A stretch of 51,544 nt of DNA from positions 1 through 51,544 of the forward strand of contig CALXAH010000025.1 in assembly GCA_944386225.1 (NCBI GenBank), given 5' to 3'. Source of the stretch: an uncultured Gemmiger sp. GTDB taxonomy: Bacteria > Bacillota > Clostridia > Oscillospirales > Ruminococcaceae. This document shows, one piece after another, positions 51,319 to 51,544 of the stretch (the first letter of the stretch is position 1; the number at the start of each line of letters is the position of its first letter). The notes below the pieces were generated by a model. The model was not told where the DNA came from, did not search any database, and saw only the letters and a list, made by a program, of their open reading frames with translations. The position numbers and the translations under genes are program-made.

Positions 51319-51337
51319 TTAAAGATATGGATACAGG
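51319..51337. mobile_element. End of an inserted element (serine recombinase type)
   Basis: The 19 bases between the broken regulator frame and the recombinase stop codon must hold the element border. The rest of the element lies to the right of the window, so the exact end, any inverted repeats and the target duplication cannot be fixed here. Confidence 0.65.
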
Positions 51338-51544
51338 TTAATCAATTTTGCCGATAAAGCGGTAGTAAATCTCAATCTCTTGCTCTCTCATACTATCTTC
51401 GCCTTTAGTGGCCTCGTGAATGACGATTTTTTCAATCAGGGTATTGAGAAGTTCGGCGGTCAGTTCCGTGGGATTGGCGTACTGCTTGATGAGAGCGACC
51501 CACTTTTCGGCATCCAGGGCAGTTTGCTGCTCTGCGGACAGCTC
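51338..51544 (-). CDS. Serine recombinase with DUF4368 domain, C-terminal end
   Basis: The 68 visible residues are the end of a large serine site-specific recombinase: KQYANPTELTAELLNTLIEK, IVIHEATKGED and EIYYRFIGKID are the closing DUF4368 pattern found in recombinases of Tn4451-like and conjugative elements of Clostridia. The catalytic serine domain is outside the window. The gene reads towards the element end, which is usual for this class. Its lower GC content than the neighbours agrees with transfer. Confidence 0.85.
   Translation of the reverse strand, partial: ELSAEQQTALDAEKWVALIKQYANPTELTAELLNTLIEKIVIHEATKGEDSMREQEIEIYYRFIGKID

Noticed and set aside
50404-51357. Long plus-strand frame across the broken regulator
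   Set aside because: The minus strand has a clear HTH motif and membrane spans in frame; the plus-strand translation has neither and starts inside the terminator.
1-51544. CRISPR array, rRNA operon or origin of replication
   Set aside because: No regularly spaced repeats, no rRNA sequence and no DnaA-box cluster were seen on reading through the window.

Overview
The window is a piece of a GC-rich Gram-positive gut anaerobe, most likely an Oscillospiraceae (Ruminococcaceae) member near Faecalibacterium, Gemmiger or Subdoligranulum. This is inferred from the mix of Firmicutes features (AGGAGG ribosome sites, TTGACA/TATAAT promoters, a sigma-K gene, a GerW/YtfJ homologue, scpA-scpB next to rluB), the GC-rich codon choice of the core genes, and the biotin-dependent carboxyltransferase set. 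No 16S gene is present, so the genus is a guess.

The left 4.2 kb is AT-rich and unlike the rest. It holds the end of an N6-adenine DNA methyltransferase, a DUF4297/Cap4-like putative nuclease with a QxK catalytic motif, and a HerA-type ATPase. This looks like a horizontally acquired anti-phage operon. From about 4.25 kb the GC-rich chromosome backbone starts: a flavin-type oxidase-fold protein, a DUF5058/membrane-protein/M20-peptidase trio, glutamate synthase gltB-gltD, an ArsC-fold protein, a potABCD-like ABC transporter whose binding protein is anchored by a C-terminal helix, an acyl-ACP thioesterase and an IMP dehydrogenase. Between the last two is a promoter-terminator unit that looks like a free-standing small RNA.

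From 21.9 to 31.1 kb there is one sugar-use cluster: lipoprotein and two permeases of an ABC importer without its own ATPase, a GH36 alpha-galactosidase, an AraC regulator, a GH13_4 amylosucrase-like enzyme and a PfkB fructokinase. Together these fit raffinose-family sugars: import, removal of galactose, splitting of the remaining sucrose, phosphorylation of fructose. Then follow YitT, tRNA-Asn, sigma-K, an HD phosphohydrolase, a membrane-anchored EEP hydrolase, threonine ammonia-lyase, a DUF815 ATPase, a ClpC-like unfoldase without M-domain, a SpoVB-like flippase, tRNA-Ser and rpmB.

From 42.7 kb there is a conserved cell-cycle/sporulation block (M50 protease, scpA, scpB, DUF2953, ytfJ-like gene, rluB) and a highly expressed-looking three-gene set for a transcarboxylase or oxaloacetate decarboxylase soluble complex with a very divergent acyl-CoA-type carboxyltransferase subunit. 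At the right edge an HTH/membrane regulator is cut by an inserted element, of which only one end, carrying the tail of a DUF4368 serine recombinase, lies inside the window. Several genes (gltB, potA, the EEP gene) sit behind short leaders that contain a promoter followed by an intrinsic-terminator hairpin, suggesting transcription attenuation as a repeated control style here.
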